Source: Neocallimastix lanati (nom. inval.) (taxonomy: Eukaryota > Neocallimastigomycota > Neocallimastigomycetes > Neocallimastigales > Neocallimastigaceae). From it: a stretch of 64,000 nt of DNA. The stretch spans positions 252,501 through 316,500 of the forward strand of contig JACVTC010000055.1 of NCBI GenBank assembly GCA_016946835.1, in the 5' to 3' direction. The translations under genes were made by a program, and so were the position numbers. The notes beneath the pieces were generated by a model, which worked only from the letters and a program-made list of their open reading frames with translations, ran no database searches and was not told the DNA's origin. Position 1 is the first letter of the stretch, and each line of letters begins with the position of its first letter. Shown piece by piece: positions 34,542 to 48,697 of this stretch.

Positions 34542-37500
34542 ATGTCGATAAATAATAATGAAAATATCATAAGCAGTAATAAATTCTTAAATGGATCAAA
34601 TTATCGAATCTGGTATGATTCCATCAAAACTGTTGTTGAACAACTAGAGCTAGAAGAATATCTCGAAAAGGATGTTGTTCAAGAATTATATGATAATGAC
34701 CCAACTAATATTGAGGCCATTAAGAAAGCTAAACGAGAAAACAAAAGAGTACGTTTAATTATAATAAATTCAATTACTCCAAAAATCCATGAGGATATCA
34801 TAGGCATTGAAGCAGCCTCAGCTATTATAGAATCTTTAAAAACTGAATATAACAGTGAAGCCAATGACCTTACTCAATGGATTAATAAACTCACAACAAT
34901 AAAAGCAAGAACCGAAAATGAAATACCAACTGCCTGTAAGAAAATGATTAAAATTTTCAGTAATATGAAAGAGGCAAAAGCACCCATGGAAGAAAAGGAA
35001 AAGGTAAAATATTTCTTACGTGCTTTACCAACAAGCTACAAATCAAAATTTATCTTAGATAGTGATATAACAGTTGATAGTCTATATAATAAAATAAAAG
35101 AAGATTTGAAATTATGGAATTACTTTAATAATTGGGGAAACACTACTAAGGAAGAAACTCATGATGACCCAATGGATATCGACTACGCTGGAAAATTTAA
35201 AGGTAAAGGAAAACAAAATAGAAGAATTAATAAAACACAAAAATATGATAGCAATAACAAAGAACATGAGAGAAATACCAAAAAGGGTAAAGAAGAAAAA
35301 GATAAATATTGCTATATTTGTGACATGAATAATCATGACACAAAAGAATGCTATTTTAACCCGAAAAACCCGAATAGCAAATTTAATAAATACTATAATG
35401 AAAATAAAAAGGGTAATAATGAAAATTACAATAGAAATAAAAAATATAACAACAAGAGATATATTGGTTACGTAAATGATGCTAATTTAAATAATGAATA
35501 TAATTATGAAGTAAACTATGACCAAATTAGACCATATCTTGATAGACCATCCACATCTAATGATCAAAATACTAGTGAAAATATGAAATCAACTTGTTTA
35601 ATAAACTTCTGTGACAAAATTTATGAATTAAGTAATAATAATGAAGAAAAAGTAAACAATAATAGTTGTATTAATTCAAAACAATCAGAAATTAAGGTTC
35701 CTAGAGTTACAGAATATTTAAATTCATTAAATAATATTTTTCATATAAACGAAGATGAAAAAACACAATGGTTATATGATTCTGGAGCCGGAGAACATAT
35801 AACTAATAATAAAAACATTTTAAAGAATTTCATTAATGATCCAGTTACTTTAAAATGTGCCAATAATACATATTGCGACTTCGAAGGATATGGCGAGTAT
35901 GATTTTAAGGTCAACAATCACTATATTAAATTAAAAAGGGTTCTGTATTCAAAAGACGTTGCGAAAAATATGATTAGTGGTATTGAATTCGCCAGAACAG
36001 GAACAAAAGTGCTCATTGAAGAAATAAACAATGAAGTAATCATGAGCCTTTTGGATGAAAACTACAAAACCGTTGCAACTTTTCAGGCAAACAAAAGAAA
36101 TGAAATAAATATCACAGCTATACCACCTAATCATTATAATCATAAAAATAACGAACCTATAGAAAACAGCAATAATATAATGGCCATGCAAAATTTTCGA
36201 AGTGCCAAAGAAATAATTTGGCATCGACGGCTAGGTCATTACTACACAAAAGACCTGAATAAATACTTAAAGTTACATAATGTGGATGAAAATTTTTGTA
36301 ATGATTGTAAAATTGCAAAAATGAGAAGAAATCCACACAATAAAGAAACACCAAAAGCCTCCGATACCATAGAAATAATCCACTCAGACATTATGGGTCC
36401 TGTAAACAAATCTGTAAATGGTTATAGATTTATCCTAGTAATTATAGACGAATATAGCAGAAAGAGTTGGATATTTCTTTTAAAAAGAAAATCTGAGGCA
36501 ATAGACATCGTTATAAATACGTTAAAATTTCTAAATAATCAAAACAAGAATAACATTAAAATTTTCAAATCAGATCATGGAAAAGAATTTGACAATATTC
36601 GAATTAAAAAATTCTGCAGCGAAAATGGTATTAGTAAAGAATATTCACCTCCCTATAATCCTGAAAATAATGGACTAGTAGAACGTTTTAATCAAACTAT
36701 TATTTCAAGTACTAAAACTTTAATCTTTTGGAGTAAAACAAGTGATAATTTATGGGATTATGCAATTACATATGCTAATCTCATTTACAACAAAATGCCT
36801 CATAGTAGAATAGGTAATAAGATTCCTGACGAAATATATTATAAAAGAAAGGTAGATATCAAGTATCTGAGAGTTTGGGGATGCATTACTTACTATAAAG
36901 ATTTTTCACAAAATAAGGGAAAATTTTCTCCTAACGCTAAAAAAGGTATATTTCTTGGTTTCAATCAAAACTCACATTGCTATATAATCATGGATTATGA
37001 AGATCATAAAATACACCATGTGAGAGAAATATATTGTCACTCCTTCAAGTTTAAGACTCCCCAATACTCACCAAAATGAATTTAATGACCCAAATTTTCT
37101 TAATTTCGATTTTCATTTCACAAACAAGAATAGTAATGAACAAGAATTAAATGATAATTTTACTCAGAATAATTATGAAAATTATGAAAATGAAATTAAC
37201 TTAAATAATGAAAAAATTATTTTAATTTCTGATAAATCAAGTGATAATCCTGACGTTAATATTAAAGACAATGTTAATAATAAAGATGAAGAAATAAATA
37301 TAAATTCTGAAACCTCTTTGAAAATAGATAATAAGAAGAGTTTAAACGAGTCTAATTCTAATAAAAATAATACCAATATTAACACACAAAACACTACACT
37401 CAAAGAAAAATCAAATAACGATGAAAATAAAAATGAAAATTTTCGTGAAAAAAATTTTATTAATAAAAATTTTTCAAATTTTGATTCAAAAATTGATCAA

Positions 37501-39840
37501 ACCTTAATTAATAATAATCCAATAAATCAAAATTCTAATCAAACCTTAATTGATAAAAATTTAATAAATCAGAACTCTAATCAAACCTTAAATAATAATA
37601 ACCCATTTAATAATAACAAAAATTTTTCAAACAATATATTAAATAATAATAATTTTTCACGAAATAATATATTAAATGATAAAAACTCAATAATTAACTA
37701 TGAAAAACCAAATAATGAAAATAAAGACAATACTAATAAAAATTTCAATATAAACAATAATGCAAATAACAATAATTTTTTACCTAATTTAGATGTTAAA
37801 ATTAATAAATTATTTGATATAAGTGATTATAATTCTAATAATATATTACAAAATACAAATGACAATATACAAATAAATAATAATCAAAATAATAATTCGG
37901 ACAATAATTTAAATAATAATAATAATAATAATATTTATGAAAATAGTACAATAAACATTAAAGACAATTCAAATAAACAAAATGTAAACAAAAAGTCCAT
38001 TTTTAATAAAAGAAGAAGTGTTAAAAATTTAATTATTGATAATAATCAAAACGTCTCCAATAATTTACCAAATTTCAATATTAAAAATTTTACTTTTAGT
38101 AGATTAAATTTATACAAAAATTTACATAATAATAATTCTTCTGATTCAAATAATAAAATTATTTTTAAACCTTTTAACAGTGATATTAATAATGTTTATT
38201 ATAATAACTATAATACTCAACACCCCTCCAGATCTAAAAGACCACTTAGTCCAACCTCTCAAAAAGTATTTAATAAATTTAGAAAAATTAATTTTAACAC
38301 TAAAACCATTTGTAACATTAATTTTAAAGTCCCTTCTAGTTTCCACCAGGCTGTTACCTGTAAGGACCACTCTCGCTGGGAAAATGCTATTGCTGAAGAA
38401 CTAGACAATCTATACAACAATAAAATCATGACTTTTGTCCCATTTGTTCCAAAAGGTAAAACCATCATTACTACCAGATGGGTTTTTGCATGTAAGTCTG
38501 ATAGTGAAGGTAACATTACTAAATGGAAAGCAAGACTAGTTGCCAGAGGTTTCAATCAAAAATATGGCATAGACTTTGAACTTACTTTCTCTCCTATACT
38601 CAACATCGATTGTTTAAAATTAATCTTCTCTCTTTCTGCAAAATTTCATTGGCCCATTCATCAATTAGACATTAAAGCCGCTTATCTAAATGCTGACCTT
38701 GATAAGGATATTTATACTACCATTCCACCCGGAGATACTAACTTTGGGAGGGGATACTGGAAGCTCAACAAAGCATTATATGGTTTGAAACAGTCCGGAA
38801 GACAATGGTATATCACCATTTCTAGTTTCTTAATTAATCAAGGTTTCAAACAATTAACCTCAGAAAAATGTTTATTTAAAAGAATCGTCAACAATAAACT
38901 GGTATGCTTAATTGGACTTTATGTTGACGATATGGTAATTACGGGAGAAATAAAAGAAATTAAATGAATTATTAATAAAATTAAAAACAATTTCAAAATA
39001 TCAAAATCAGGACCAATAGACTTCATTTTAGGCATAAAAGTTGAAAACAATAATTTCAATTATAATATATCTCAAATTCATTTTATAAACAATATCTTAC
39101 ACAAATTTAATATAAATAATTTAAAGAAAGTCAGTACTCCATGTGTGGGAGATAATAAAATTTCTGAAAATAAACAAGCCTTTGATAAAACCACTTACAA
39201 AAGTGCTATAGGAATGCTCATATTCCTATCTAAGTGTACAAGACCGGATATAGCCTTTGCAGTTAACAAAGCAGCAAGGAATTCAGAAAGTCCGACAGTC
39301 TCTGATTGGGTAAAAGTTAAAAACATTATGAAATATTTAAATAGTACTAAAAATTATAAATTAAGTTATAATGGAACAGGAGAAATTTTAGGATACTCAG
39401 ATTCTGATTTTGCCGGTGACATTAAGGACAGGAAATCTACTTCAGGATATATTATTCTCATGGGAAATAACCCAATATGCTGGATGTCTAAGAAGCAATC
39501 AATAGTTGCTACTTCTACTGTTGAAGCCGAATACATTAGTACTTCAATTTGTATTAAAAAGATTTTATAGATTAAAAATATTTGATATGAACTATTCAGA
39601 TATTCAAGACCAATTACAATTTATTCAGATAACACTGCAAGTATTAAATCTATGGAAAATGGTGATCTAAATCCAAAATTAAAACATATCTCAATCAAAT
39701 ATCATTTCAACTACGACTATATATCTAAAAACATTATTAAACTAAAATATATTGAAACAAAGAATATGCTAGCTGACATTTTAACTAAATCTGTTAATGG
39801 ACCAAAAATTAAAGAATTCGCAAATCGAGTTTTCTTTTAA
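34542..39840 (+). pseudogene. Copia element 2 gag-pol polyprotein, broken
   Basis: The first ATG is at 34542, 24 bp after the primer site. Gag is followed by a CCHC knuckle (CYICDMNNHDTKEC), protease (YDSGAGEH), integrase zinc finger (HRRLGH, CNDCKIAKM) and DDE core (HSDIMG, FKSDHG, NGLVERFN). The frame ends in TGA at 37077-37079. The homologous reading continues in another frame through an Asn-rich spacer into RT (LDIKAAYLNA, YVDD). That frame has in-frame stops TGA at 38965-38967, TAG at 39568-39570 and TGA at 39583-39585, and ends at 39840 after the MLADILTKS motif. Comparison with element 3 places the frame change near 37037. The element cannot make its own polyprotein but may still be mobilised in trans. 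Confidence 0.93.
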
Positions 39841-39858
39841 ATAAAAAAAAAAAACTAA

Positions 39859-39871
39859 TTTGAGGGGGGAG
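39859..39871 (+). promoter_or_regulatory. Polypurine tract of copia element 2
   Basis: TTTGAGGGGGGAG directly before the 3' LTR; element 3 has nearly the same tract. Confidence 0.85.
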
Positions 39872-40006
39872 TGTTATTATATAAGTAAATGAATTAAATA
39901 AATATATTATAACTATATGTAATTAATTATTATAAATTAATGTAGACTACATAAATATATGTAATGTAATTCTATTGTGTAACAAATGAATAATCACATG
40001 ATTGAG

Positions 40007-40011
40007 TATAT
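40007..40011. repeat. Target-site duplication of the solo LTR (left)
   Basis: TATAT, repeated at 40395-40399; the intact 5' LTR has a single TATAT at the same place. Confidence 0.85.
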
Positions 40012-40394
40012 TGATATACGGGACTTTTATGTGCAATAATTTATAAGCAGTGGTAGTTTAGTAAATTTTATTAATAATATTATAATATTCGTACAATTAA
40101 AATAATAATTCTAATTCCTAAAAACTTACAAGAGAGTTCTCTATTTCTAATATAAATAATCTAATCTATTTATAAGAAATAGGTAATATATTAATTATAT
40201 ATTCTAATATATAGAAATATATAAATTTTATATGAAATAAAGTATTATAATTATTATAATTATAATAATACATATTGAACACATATTGAAATAAAATAAA
40301 ATAAAATAATTATTATCAAAAAGATATAAATTTAATATTTAATAATTATTATTAAATATACAAATATGTTACTACACATATTTGTTTTATATCA
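40012..40394. mobile_element. Solo LTR of an unseen LTR retrotransposon family
   Basis: 383 bp with ends TGATATA/TATATCA (a perfect 7-bp inverted pair with TG..CA), flanked by 5-bp duplications TATAT. It contains no coding sequence. This is the signature of a solo LTR left by recombination between the two LTRs of a full element. Its sequence differs from all other LTRs in the window. Confidence 0.85.
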
Positions 40395-40399
40395 TATAT
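40395..40399. repeat. Target-site duplication of the solo LTR (right)
   Basis: TATAT, matching 40007-40011. Confidence 0.85.
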
Positions 40400-40515
40400 A
40401 AAATGTACTAACCATTTATGAATTAGAAAATAATGGTCTTTAAAATAAATAAATAAAGTAAACAAATAAATAAATAAAACTATATTTTTAAATAAAAACT
40501 AAAGTGTAATTAACA

Positions 40516-40520
40516 TCTAT
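40516..40520. repeat. Target-site duplication of copia element 2 (right)
   Basis: TCTAT, matching 34247-34251. Confidence 0.9.
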
Positions 40521-40773
40521 ATATAAATATATAAATATATAAATGTATATATAAATAGATGAATGAGTAAATAAATATATATATAAATGTATATATAAAT
40601 AGATGGATAAATAAATAAATAATTCTTATAGAGTAATCTATCTATATTTTATTATTAATTAATTTATAAATTTTTATAAAAAGATAATACAATGTAACAT
40701 TCCGTAACACCGTTTAATGTCATGTATTGGTGTAAAAATGATACATATAAGAATTCTGTTATTATTAATTTGA

Positions 40774-41010
<237 letters not shown>

Positions 41011-43314
41011 TTAATAATTTTAATAATTAATAATAATATTAAATGGTTTCTTTTATATGATCCTATTTTTTATATCCTTTATATCTATTTATTTAAATTA
41101 TTTTATTATTTTAAAATTTCTCCAAATAAATAAATATTTAATTTTGTATGTATTGTAAAGAATATTTAGTATTGATAGTTATAGAAAACATAGAAAATAT
41201 TTTTCAAAGAAAGATTAACTAATTAAGTAAATAATTAATGATTCATTCATTCATTCATTCATTTATTTATTTATCTATTCATTCATTAAAATTTAATTTC
41301 TAAAATTCCAAGCGATAAAACTAATAAAATAAAATAAAATAAAAATAGCCATTCTAATAAAAATAATTAATACTCCATACTAAAAATAATTAAAACAATT
41401 AAAAGCAATTAATAAATAAAAAAAAGGATAAAAATTAAATAAATTAAAAGATTAAAAAATTAAAAATTTGGTAAAAAAAAAAAAAAAAATAAAATAAAAA
41501 AAAAAAATTGTTAATTCTATTATTATTCATTCTATTATTTATTATTTATTATTCATTATTATTCATTATTCATTATTCATTATTATTATTATTTAATCAT
41601 AAAAAACGGCATCCAAAGTTTATATTTTTTATTTTTATTTTCATTTATTTTAATTAATTAAATAACATTTAAAAATTAATTTTTTTTTTCTTTAAAGTTG
41701 ATTTTATATATAATTTTATATTATATTTTTATATATTTTTATATTACTTATATATATATATATTTTTTTTAATAATAAATACCTCCATTATCAATTTTCC
41801 ATTTAATAGAAAAAGATTTTTTTTTAATTTTATTTTTTTTTATGGTGTTTCATTATCATTAATGAAACTAAATGAAAATAAACCTTTGATGTTAACAAAA
41901 GACTATTTTTTAAAATAATTAAATAAATAAATAATTAATAATAGTAATAAATTAAGAAGTAAATAATAATAGTGTATGAATTATTATTCTTCATTTAATT
42001 ATAACAATTAATTAATATAAAATAAAAAAATTTTGTTTTTGAATTATTAATATTGAAAGAATTAAGTAAATATAAATATAAATATAAATATTTAATAACT
42101 ATTAATATAGACATATTAAATAAAATAAAAGTTTTTTTTTTTTTTTTAAAAAAAAATTATATTATATTATATTATATTATATAATATAATATAATATAAT
42201 ATTTTATCTTATTTTCTTATTTTTATTTTATTTTATTTTATTTTATTTTATTGTATTTAAAAAACTATTTAATGATGCCATGTATATAGTTTTATATTTA
42301 ATTTTAAAACAACAAGTAAGAAAATAATAATAAAAAAAAAAGAAATAATAAATAAGAAATTATGAAAAAAAAAAAATAAAAAAAGTAAAAAAGAGTAAGA
42401 AAATGAAAAGTAAAAAAAAAAAAAAAAAAATGAAATTTTAAAAAAAGAGAACTTGTGACAATAAAAATTAAAATTAAAAACATTTTTAAAAATTAATAAA
42501 TTTTAATTATTATTATTATTATTATTTATTATTATTATTATTTATTATTATTATTATTTATTATTACTGTCCAAATATTTATTCATTTATTTACTTATTT
42601 ATTTACTTACTTATTTATTTATTTATTTCATATAACTCCATCGTTAATATATTATTTTTATATGAATTATATAGGTTATAAATTTATTACATATATTATA
42701 AATATATAAATAATATACAATTAATATATATAAAATAAATTAAATTACAAAAATATTATATTAATGAATGAATGAATAATTACTTAAATAAATTTTAATT
42801 AAAAAAAATGAAAAAAAAAATATATAAAAATTTTTAAAATTTTTTTTTTTTTTTTTTTTTAATCGTAAATTCGATCTTTTTATATAGTTCATAAGAAAGA
42901 AAAGATAAAAAAAAAAAATTATAAATAAAAATGTTTGATTAAAAATTACTCATAAATTTAAAAAGAATAAAATTCTTTAGATAATATAATAATTATAGTA
43001 ATTTTTTTTTTATACATATAATAAATAAAATAAAATAAAATAAATAAAAAAAATAAAAGAAAAGATAAATTTTTATTATTGAAGTTAGGACATTTTTTTT
43101 ATTATTAATAATAATAAAAAAAAAAAAAAAAAACATTTAAAAAACATTTAATAATAAATTTCGTTCTTTTTAATAATAAATAATAATAATAAGAAAAACG
43201 TCAATAATAAAAAAAAAAAAATGTAATATAATATAAAAATAAATTTATAGAAATTCATTAAAAAACAATACATATAAAAAAAATAAAAAAAAATAAAGAA
43301 ATTTGAAAAATCTA

Positions 43315-43345
<31 letters not shown>

Positions 43346-43377
43346 ACTTTTTAATTCCAATATATAAATTATATATA

Positions 43378-43429
<52 letters not shown>

Positions 43430-44924
43430 AATTAAAATATAGGTAAGAAATTTTAAATTTTTTAAATTTAAAACTACATTGAAATTTCTTGTAATTATTA
43501 GTTTAATAATTTAATATATACAATTTAATATATAATTTTTTTTTTTTATCAAGTAATTATAAGTTATTATTATCAATTATTTAATAATATTAAAAGTTAA
43601 AAAAACAAAAAACAAAAAAAAAAATAAATTCAATTATTAAATATTTTAAAATTATCGACTTTAATTTCTTATTATCCATATCCTTATTCTTATTTTTTTT
43701 TATTAATTGAATTACTTTATATTGAAATTCTAAATTAAAATTTTATGTTTTATATGTTTTATTTATATTATCTATATCTATATATATATTTATATAACAT
43801 TTAGATATATTTTATATTCGATTAAATAATTAAATAAACAAATAAATATATATATATATATATATAACAGCGTCGAGTTAACATATGTATTTATATTTAA
43901 CTTGCAATATTTTTAAAATAGTAATCATTATATAGAAACAGAAAAAACAACTCCATATATATTTAAAAGTGTTATAATATATAATACAAGTATTATATAT
44001 TTATATTAAGAAATCGAAAAAAAAAAAAAAAAAAAAAAAAAAAAGAATAGAATAAAAAAAAAAAAAAATTATAACCATATATAAATATTTTTTTTTAAAA
44101 AACTTTATTATTCTATTCTCAATCCTTTTTTTTTTTTTTTTTATATATATATATTAATTTAATAATCTTATATATATTCATATATTTTCAATTCATTTTA
44201 TAAATATATATATTTTATATATAATATTTATATAATATATTCTTATTCATTATATACTTATATTGTATTAACGATTAAAGAAAATAGTATTTCTAATATT
44301 GAATATCTATTATAAAAAAAAAAAAATACGAAAAACAAACAAATAACCAAACAAAATTTTTAATTCTATATATATTATCTTGAATATTATTAAACGAAAA
44401 AAAGAAAACATCATAATATCACATTCACATTTTTCTTTGAATACATATAAAACGTAAAACCTTTTATTGTAGAAAAAAAAAATAAAATATTTGTAAAATT
44501 ATAATTTAATTATAATTATAATTATACTTTTTAATAATCTGCAGTATCATATAACATTAAAAAAAAAAAAAAAAAAAAAAAGAAAATAAAAAAGTTTCTA
44601 TTATAGTTATCCTTGTATATTTTCATATATACTTTTTTTTTTTTTTTTTTTTTTAATATCATTTTTAATTTTATAATTTAATAATTTTTTTTTATTGTAA
44701 TTGTAATATAAATTAAAATCCATTTTTTTCTTTTTCTTTTTCTTTTCTTTTATTTTTATTTTTTTATTTTTTTTTTTTTTTAATAAAAAAAATAATAATT
44801 AATAATTAATAATAATATTAAAAAAAAAAAAAAAAATAAAATAAAAAAAAGAATAAATTATAAAAAGGAAAATATATAATTTAATGAAAGAGTTAAAAAA
44901 ATATAAATAAAAAAAAAAAAAAAA
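41011..44924. other. AT-rich intergenic DNA
   Basis: No gene in 3.9 kb. Contents include ATTC/ATTT tetranucleotide tracts (41240-41290), an inverted ATATT array (42154-42204), TTATTATTTA repeats (42510-42570), long A runs (43320-43350 and 43386-43428) and T runs. The last 100 bp before the next gene are very A-rich, as before other genes here. Confidence 0.5.
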
Positions 44925-46446
44925 ATGGAAAAATTAGATGAATTAAATTTTACTGACTTATATTCAAGTCAAGAAAAATTAAGTAGAGATGTACAAAATT
45001 TAATGAATCTTTTAAATTTTTGTGAGGATAATTCAAGTGATGAAAGTACTAGGACGGTAGTAGATTCATCCTCTACTTTATTATTATCACCAGCGGAAGA
45101 AAGTTACTTTGAAAGTATTATTGAAACAAAAATGCAGGCACTTATTAATACTTCAAAAATAAATTCTCGTTTGAAACAATCCCTTTCAAAATTAGTGGAG
45201 ACGTTTATAAAAACATTTGAACCGGAATATCAAAATCAATATCCATTTTATCATCAAGGTAGGATGGTAGAAGAAGAAGAAGAAGAAGAAGAAGAAGAAG
45301 AAAAAAGGGAAGGTCAAAATCGGAGAAGAAGAGGTAGAAGAAATAAGACGATGAACTTTTATTCAGTACAAACTCAAACTCCACCACACTCTCCTGTTCT
45401 CTCTGAAGATGAAAAACAAGTTCAAGCAGATTTAGAGGATGATGATATGAATGAAGTTATTGTTCTTGAAACGATTAATCATCAACCCCCTCATCAAAAT
45501 TCCGTCATCAGAATAATTGATTCTTCCTCCCCTCCTCAAGACCCACAACAAATTGAACCTAATCCAACAAATCCAGCGATTAATCCTCCTCCATCTCAGG
45601 ATAAATCAGAAGATAATTTAGAGCATATTAAAAAACTAAGGAAAATACAAAAAACATTTAGGAGATTAATTAGAGAACAAAAGAGAAGAGAAAGAGAAAA
45701 ATTAAAACTTAATGCTGAAGAAGAGAAAAGGAAGGAAGAAAAAGAAGTAATAGAAAAAGAAGTCAAAAAAGATGTAGAAGGTCATGAAGAAGGAAAGGAA
45801 GGAAAAGAAGAAATAAAGTGGAAGGAAGAAGTTAATAATGAAAATAATAATGAAGATAATAATGAAGATAATAATGAAAATAATAATGAAGATAATAATG
45901 AAGATAATAATGAAGATAATAATGAAGATAATAATGAAGATAATAATGAAGATAATAATGAAAATAATAATGAAAATAATAATGAAAATAATAATAAAAA
46001 TAATAATGAAGATAATAATGAAAATAATGAAAATAGTAATAATATTAATAATAATGAAGAAGATAAAGAAGAGAAGGAAATTATTATGAAAGAAGAAGAA
46101 GATCCCCGAGAAGAAAGGGAAGAGAAAGAAAAAGAAAATAATTTAATAAAAGAAACTTCACAAGAATTAAAGGAAAATGAAGAAGAAGAGGCTCCCCACC
46201 CTACTGTAGAAAATGTACAAGAATCAAAGGAAAAAAATCTTCAAGAAGAAGAAGAAGAAGAAAAAGAAAAGGAAGGCGCTACGTCCACTTCTCTCTTAAG
46301 TCGATTAACTGAGGCCATAATGGGTACCAGACAAAAGTCGACATATTCTAATGAAAAGGATAATAAAAGTGATAAAAAAGATGTACTATCGAAGAATGAT
46401 AATAATCATATTACCGTGTCTACTTCTACTCATACCACGAATAATG

Positions 46447-46502
<56 letters not shown>

Positions 46503-46943
46503 AATACTATCTCCAATACTAATAATGATCATCCTACAAATGATATTCATTCTATCTTATCTGAAGATAATCAAACAAAACCTTTGGTATCCGAACCTAT
46601 TCAAATTAAAGATCAAAAATCCAATGGTAGTAATGATAAAAAAAGAAGAAGTAGAATTGATTTTGGTTCATTCGCTGCTACTACTAAAAGAGGTAAATAA
46701 AATAAAATAATAAAAAAAAAAAAAAAGTTATACTAATTTATAATTTATAATAATAATAATAATAATATTAATAATAATAATAATAATTAATAATAAATAA
46801 TAATAAATAATAATAAATAATAGTAATAATTAATAATAATAAATAATAATAAATTATAATAAATAATAATAATTAATTAATATTTATCTATTTATAATTA
46901 TAATAATAATTTTTATTTTAATTTGAAATTTGTGATTTTTAAT

Positions 46944-46985
<42 letters not shown>

Positions 46986-47449
46986 TTTTTTATTTTATTT
47001 TTATTTTTATTTTTTTTTTTTATTGAATAGATTCTTTCACCAATCCAATGATTTTATCTCCTACTTCTACTGTTTCTACTCTTGCTTCACCTTCACCCAC
47101 AACATCTCAAGGTATTTATCTAGGAAAGTCCAATACTCAACAAATTGTACTATCGACTCGAATTCAATCCATCTTTTCAAAACAACATACGTCCACCCGC
47201 GATGCAGAATGTCAAACAGACTCCTATAAAGTGGTCATTCGTGGCGAAGATTATAATATACCGCCAGGTTATCTAGGTCATTATGCCGTTGTACCTCTCT
47301 GGACCATATGGGTTATCGGTTATTACTATAAGAAGAAAACTAAACCAAAATCAATGTGGAAATTCTTGGCATTGAAAACGCCAGGTTTATTAGCGAAATC
47401 GAGAGAACAAAAGAAGAAAGCCATCACCCGAGTTGAACGAATTAATTAA
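44925..47449 (+). CDS. Asn/Glu-rich protein with a C-terminal hydrophobic segment, unknown function
   Basis: Two exons, join(44925..46692,47031..47449), give 728 residues. The donor is GTAAAT within the last codons of the first open frame, the acceptor TTGAATAG; the joined codon is Asp590. The N-terminal 100 residues look like an ordered, acidic region. Then follow poly-Glu (116-126), a charged coiled-coil-like segment (about 233-283), a tandem NNED/NNEN repeat (about 304-374) and further Glu- and Asn-rich tracts. The second exon is better conserved in composition and holds one hydrophobic stretch (about 670-689, GYLGHYAVVPLWTIWVIGYY) followed by many Lys. This suggests a membrane-anchored protein with a long disordered cytosolic part. 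I do not recognise the family. The splice model is inferred from frame and splice-site fit. Confidence 0.75.
45832..46046 (+). repeat. In-frame NNED/NNEN codon repeat
   Basis: About seventeen 12-bp units AATAATGAAGAT or AATAATGAAAAT inside the Asn/Glu-rich gene. The unit length keeps the frame when copies are gained or lost. Confidence 0.9.
46693..47030 (+). other. Intron of the Asn/Glu-rich gene
   Basis: 338 bp with donor GTAAAT and acceptor GAATAG, rich in AAT arrays and a T tract of about 40 near the 3' end. Confidence 0.75.
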
Positions 47450-47586
47450 AATAAAATAAATAAAAAAAAAATGATGTTAAGTGATATTTAAAAAAGAAGA
47501 GAAAGAATGAAAAAATATATATATATATATTATATACATATTATATTCTTTTTTCTTTATAATATTCTAGATAATAATTATAATTA

Positions 47587-47623
<37 letters not shown>

Positions 47624-48340
47624 ATATAAAAAGAAGATAAAGACAAAAAAAAAATTAATAATAATAAAATAACGACAAAATAGTAACAATTAACTAATAA
47701 TAATAATTACCTAAAAAAAAAAAAAAATAAAAAAATAAAAATAAAAAAATAAAAATAAAAAATATATATAATGATTAAATATACTAATAAAATATCAGAA
47801 AACAAAACAAAACAAACAAACAAATAATAATAATAATAATAAAATTAAATAAATATTATATTATATTATATAATAAAATCTAAAAAAAAAAAAAAAAAAA
47901 ATAAAATAAAATAATAATTAAAACAAAAACAAAAAAAAATAAAATAAAATAATAATTTAAATAAAAAAAAAAAATGTAAATATATATAAATAATAATATA
48001 TATAAACAATAAAAAGATAAAAATAAAAATAAAATATATAAAAATATATAAAAATAAATATTTTAAATAAAAAATTATTATTATTTTTTTTTATAAAAAG
48101 GTAAAAAAAGAAAAATAAAAAAAAAAAAAAAAAAAAAAAATAAAAAAGAAATGATTAAGCCATTGTATATTGTACCTAAAGAAAAAAAAGAAAAAAGAAA
48201 AAAAAATTTTTTTTTTTTTAAGACCATAAAGTAATAATTAATAATTAATAATTAATAAAAAAAAAATAATAATAATAATAATAATAATTATTATTATTAT
48301 TGCATTTTATTATTGTATTATTATTAAAATTATTAGTATT
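47450..48340. other. AT-rich intergenic DNA
   Basis: A runs and AT-rich simple sequence; an imperfect inverted AAT/ATT pair lies at 48265-48300. No gene seen. Confidence 0.5.
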
Positions 48341-48345
48341 ATTAG
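48341..48345. repeat. Target-site duplication of copia element 3 (left)
   Basis: ATTAG, repeated at 54549-54553. Confidence 0.9.
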
Positions 48346-48684
48346 TATTAAAGGAATTTATTTAATTATTAATTATTCATACATTTATTTATTTATTATA
48401 AAATATTATATTGACGAAAGTCGCGAATTTTCGTCTAAAGAATAAACAAATATTTTTATATAAACTATATTATTATTTCACGTGAATAAACAAGAATAAA
48501 GAGATTATTTACATGCGCATGATAAATTTAATGATTTACATTTAATTATGTATTAACATAAATAATGTTAATTTACATTTTAAGTTTAGTTTTTACATAA
48601 ATATTTATGATTTATATTTTCTATTATTTAATTATAAACTTAAATTGTTAAGTTTATTTATTTATATTATTTAATACTTTAACA
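48346..48684 (-). repeat. 3' LTR of copia element 3
   Basis: 339 bp, TATTAAAGG to CTTTAACA on the plus strand. Confidence 0.95.
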
Positions 48685-48697
48685 CTCCCCCTCAAAT
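48685..48697 (-). promoter_or_regulatory. Polypurine tract of copia element 3
   Basis: The element strand reads ATTTGAGGGGGAG immediately before the 3' LTR. Confidence 0.85.

Larger units (their letters stand above)
34252..40515 (+). mobile_element. Ty1/copia retrotransposon 2, full length but broken
   Basis: The element has a 252-bp 5' LTR, a 3' LTR that would be 256 bp without a solo-LTR insertion, termini TGTTA/TAACA and 5-bp target duplications TCTAT. A primer site and polypurine tract are present. The gag-pol gene is inactive (one frame change, three stop codons). It belongs to the same family as element 3 and is distinct from element 1. Confidence 0.95.
39872..40515 (+). repeat. 3' LTR of copia element 2, interrupted by a solo LTR
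   Basis: The LTR halves are 39872-40011 and 40400-40515, with the TATAT duplication on both sides of the insert. Removing 388 bp gives 256 bp matching the 5' LTR. Confidence 0.93.

Noticed and set aside
45838-46089. MKIIMKII repeat ORF
   Set aside because: Out-of-frame reading of the NNED codon repeat.
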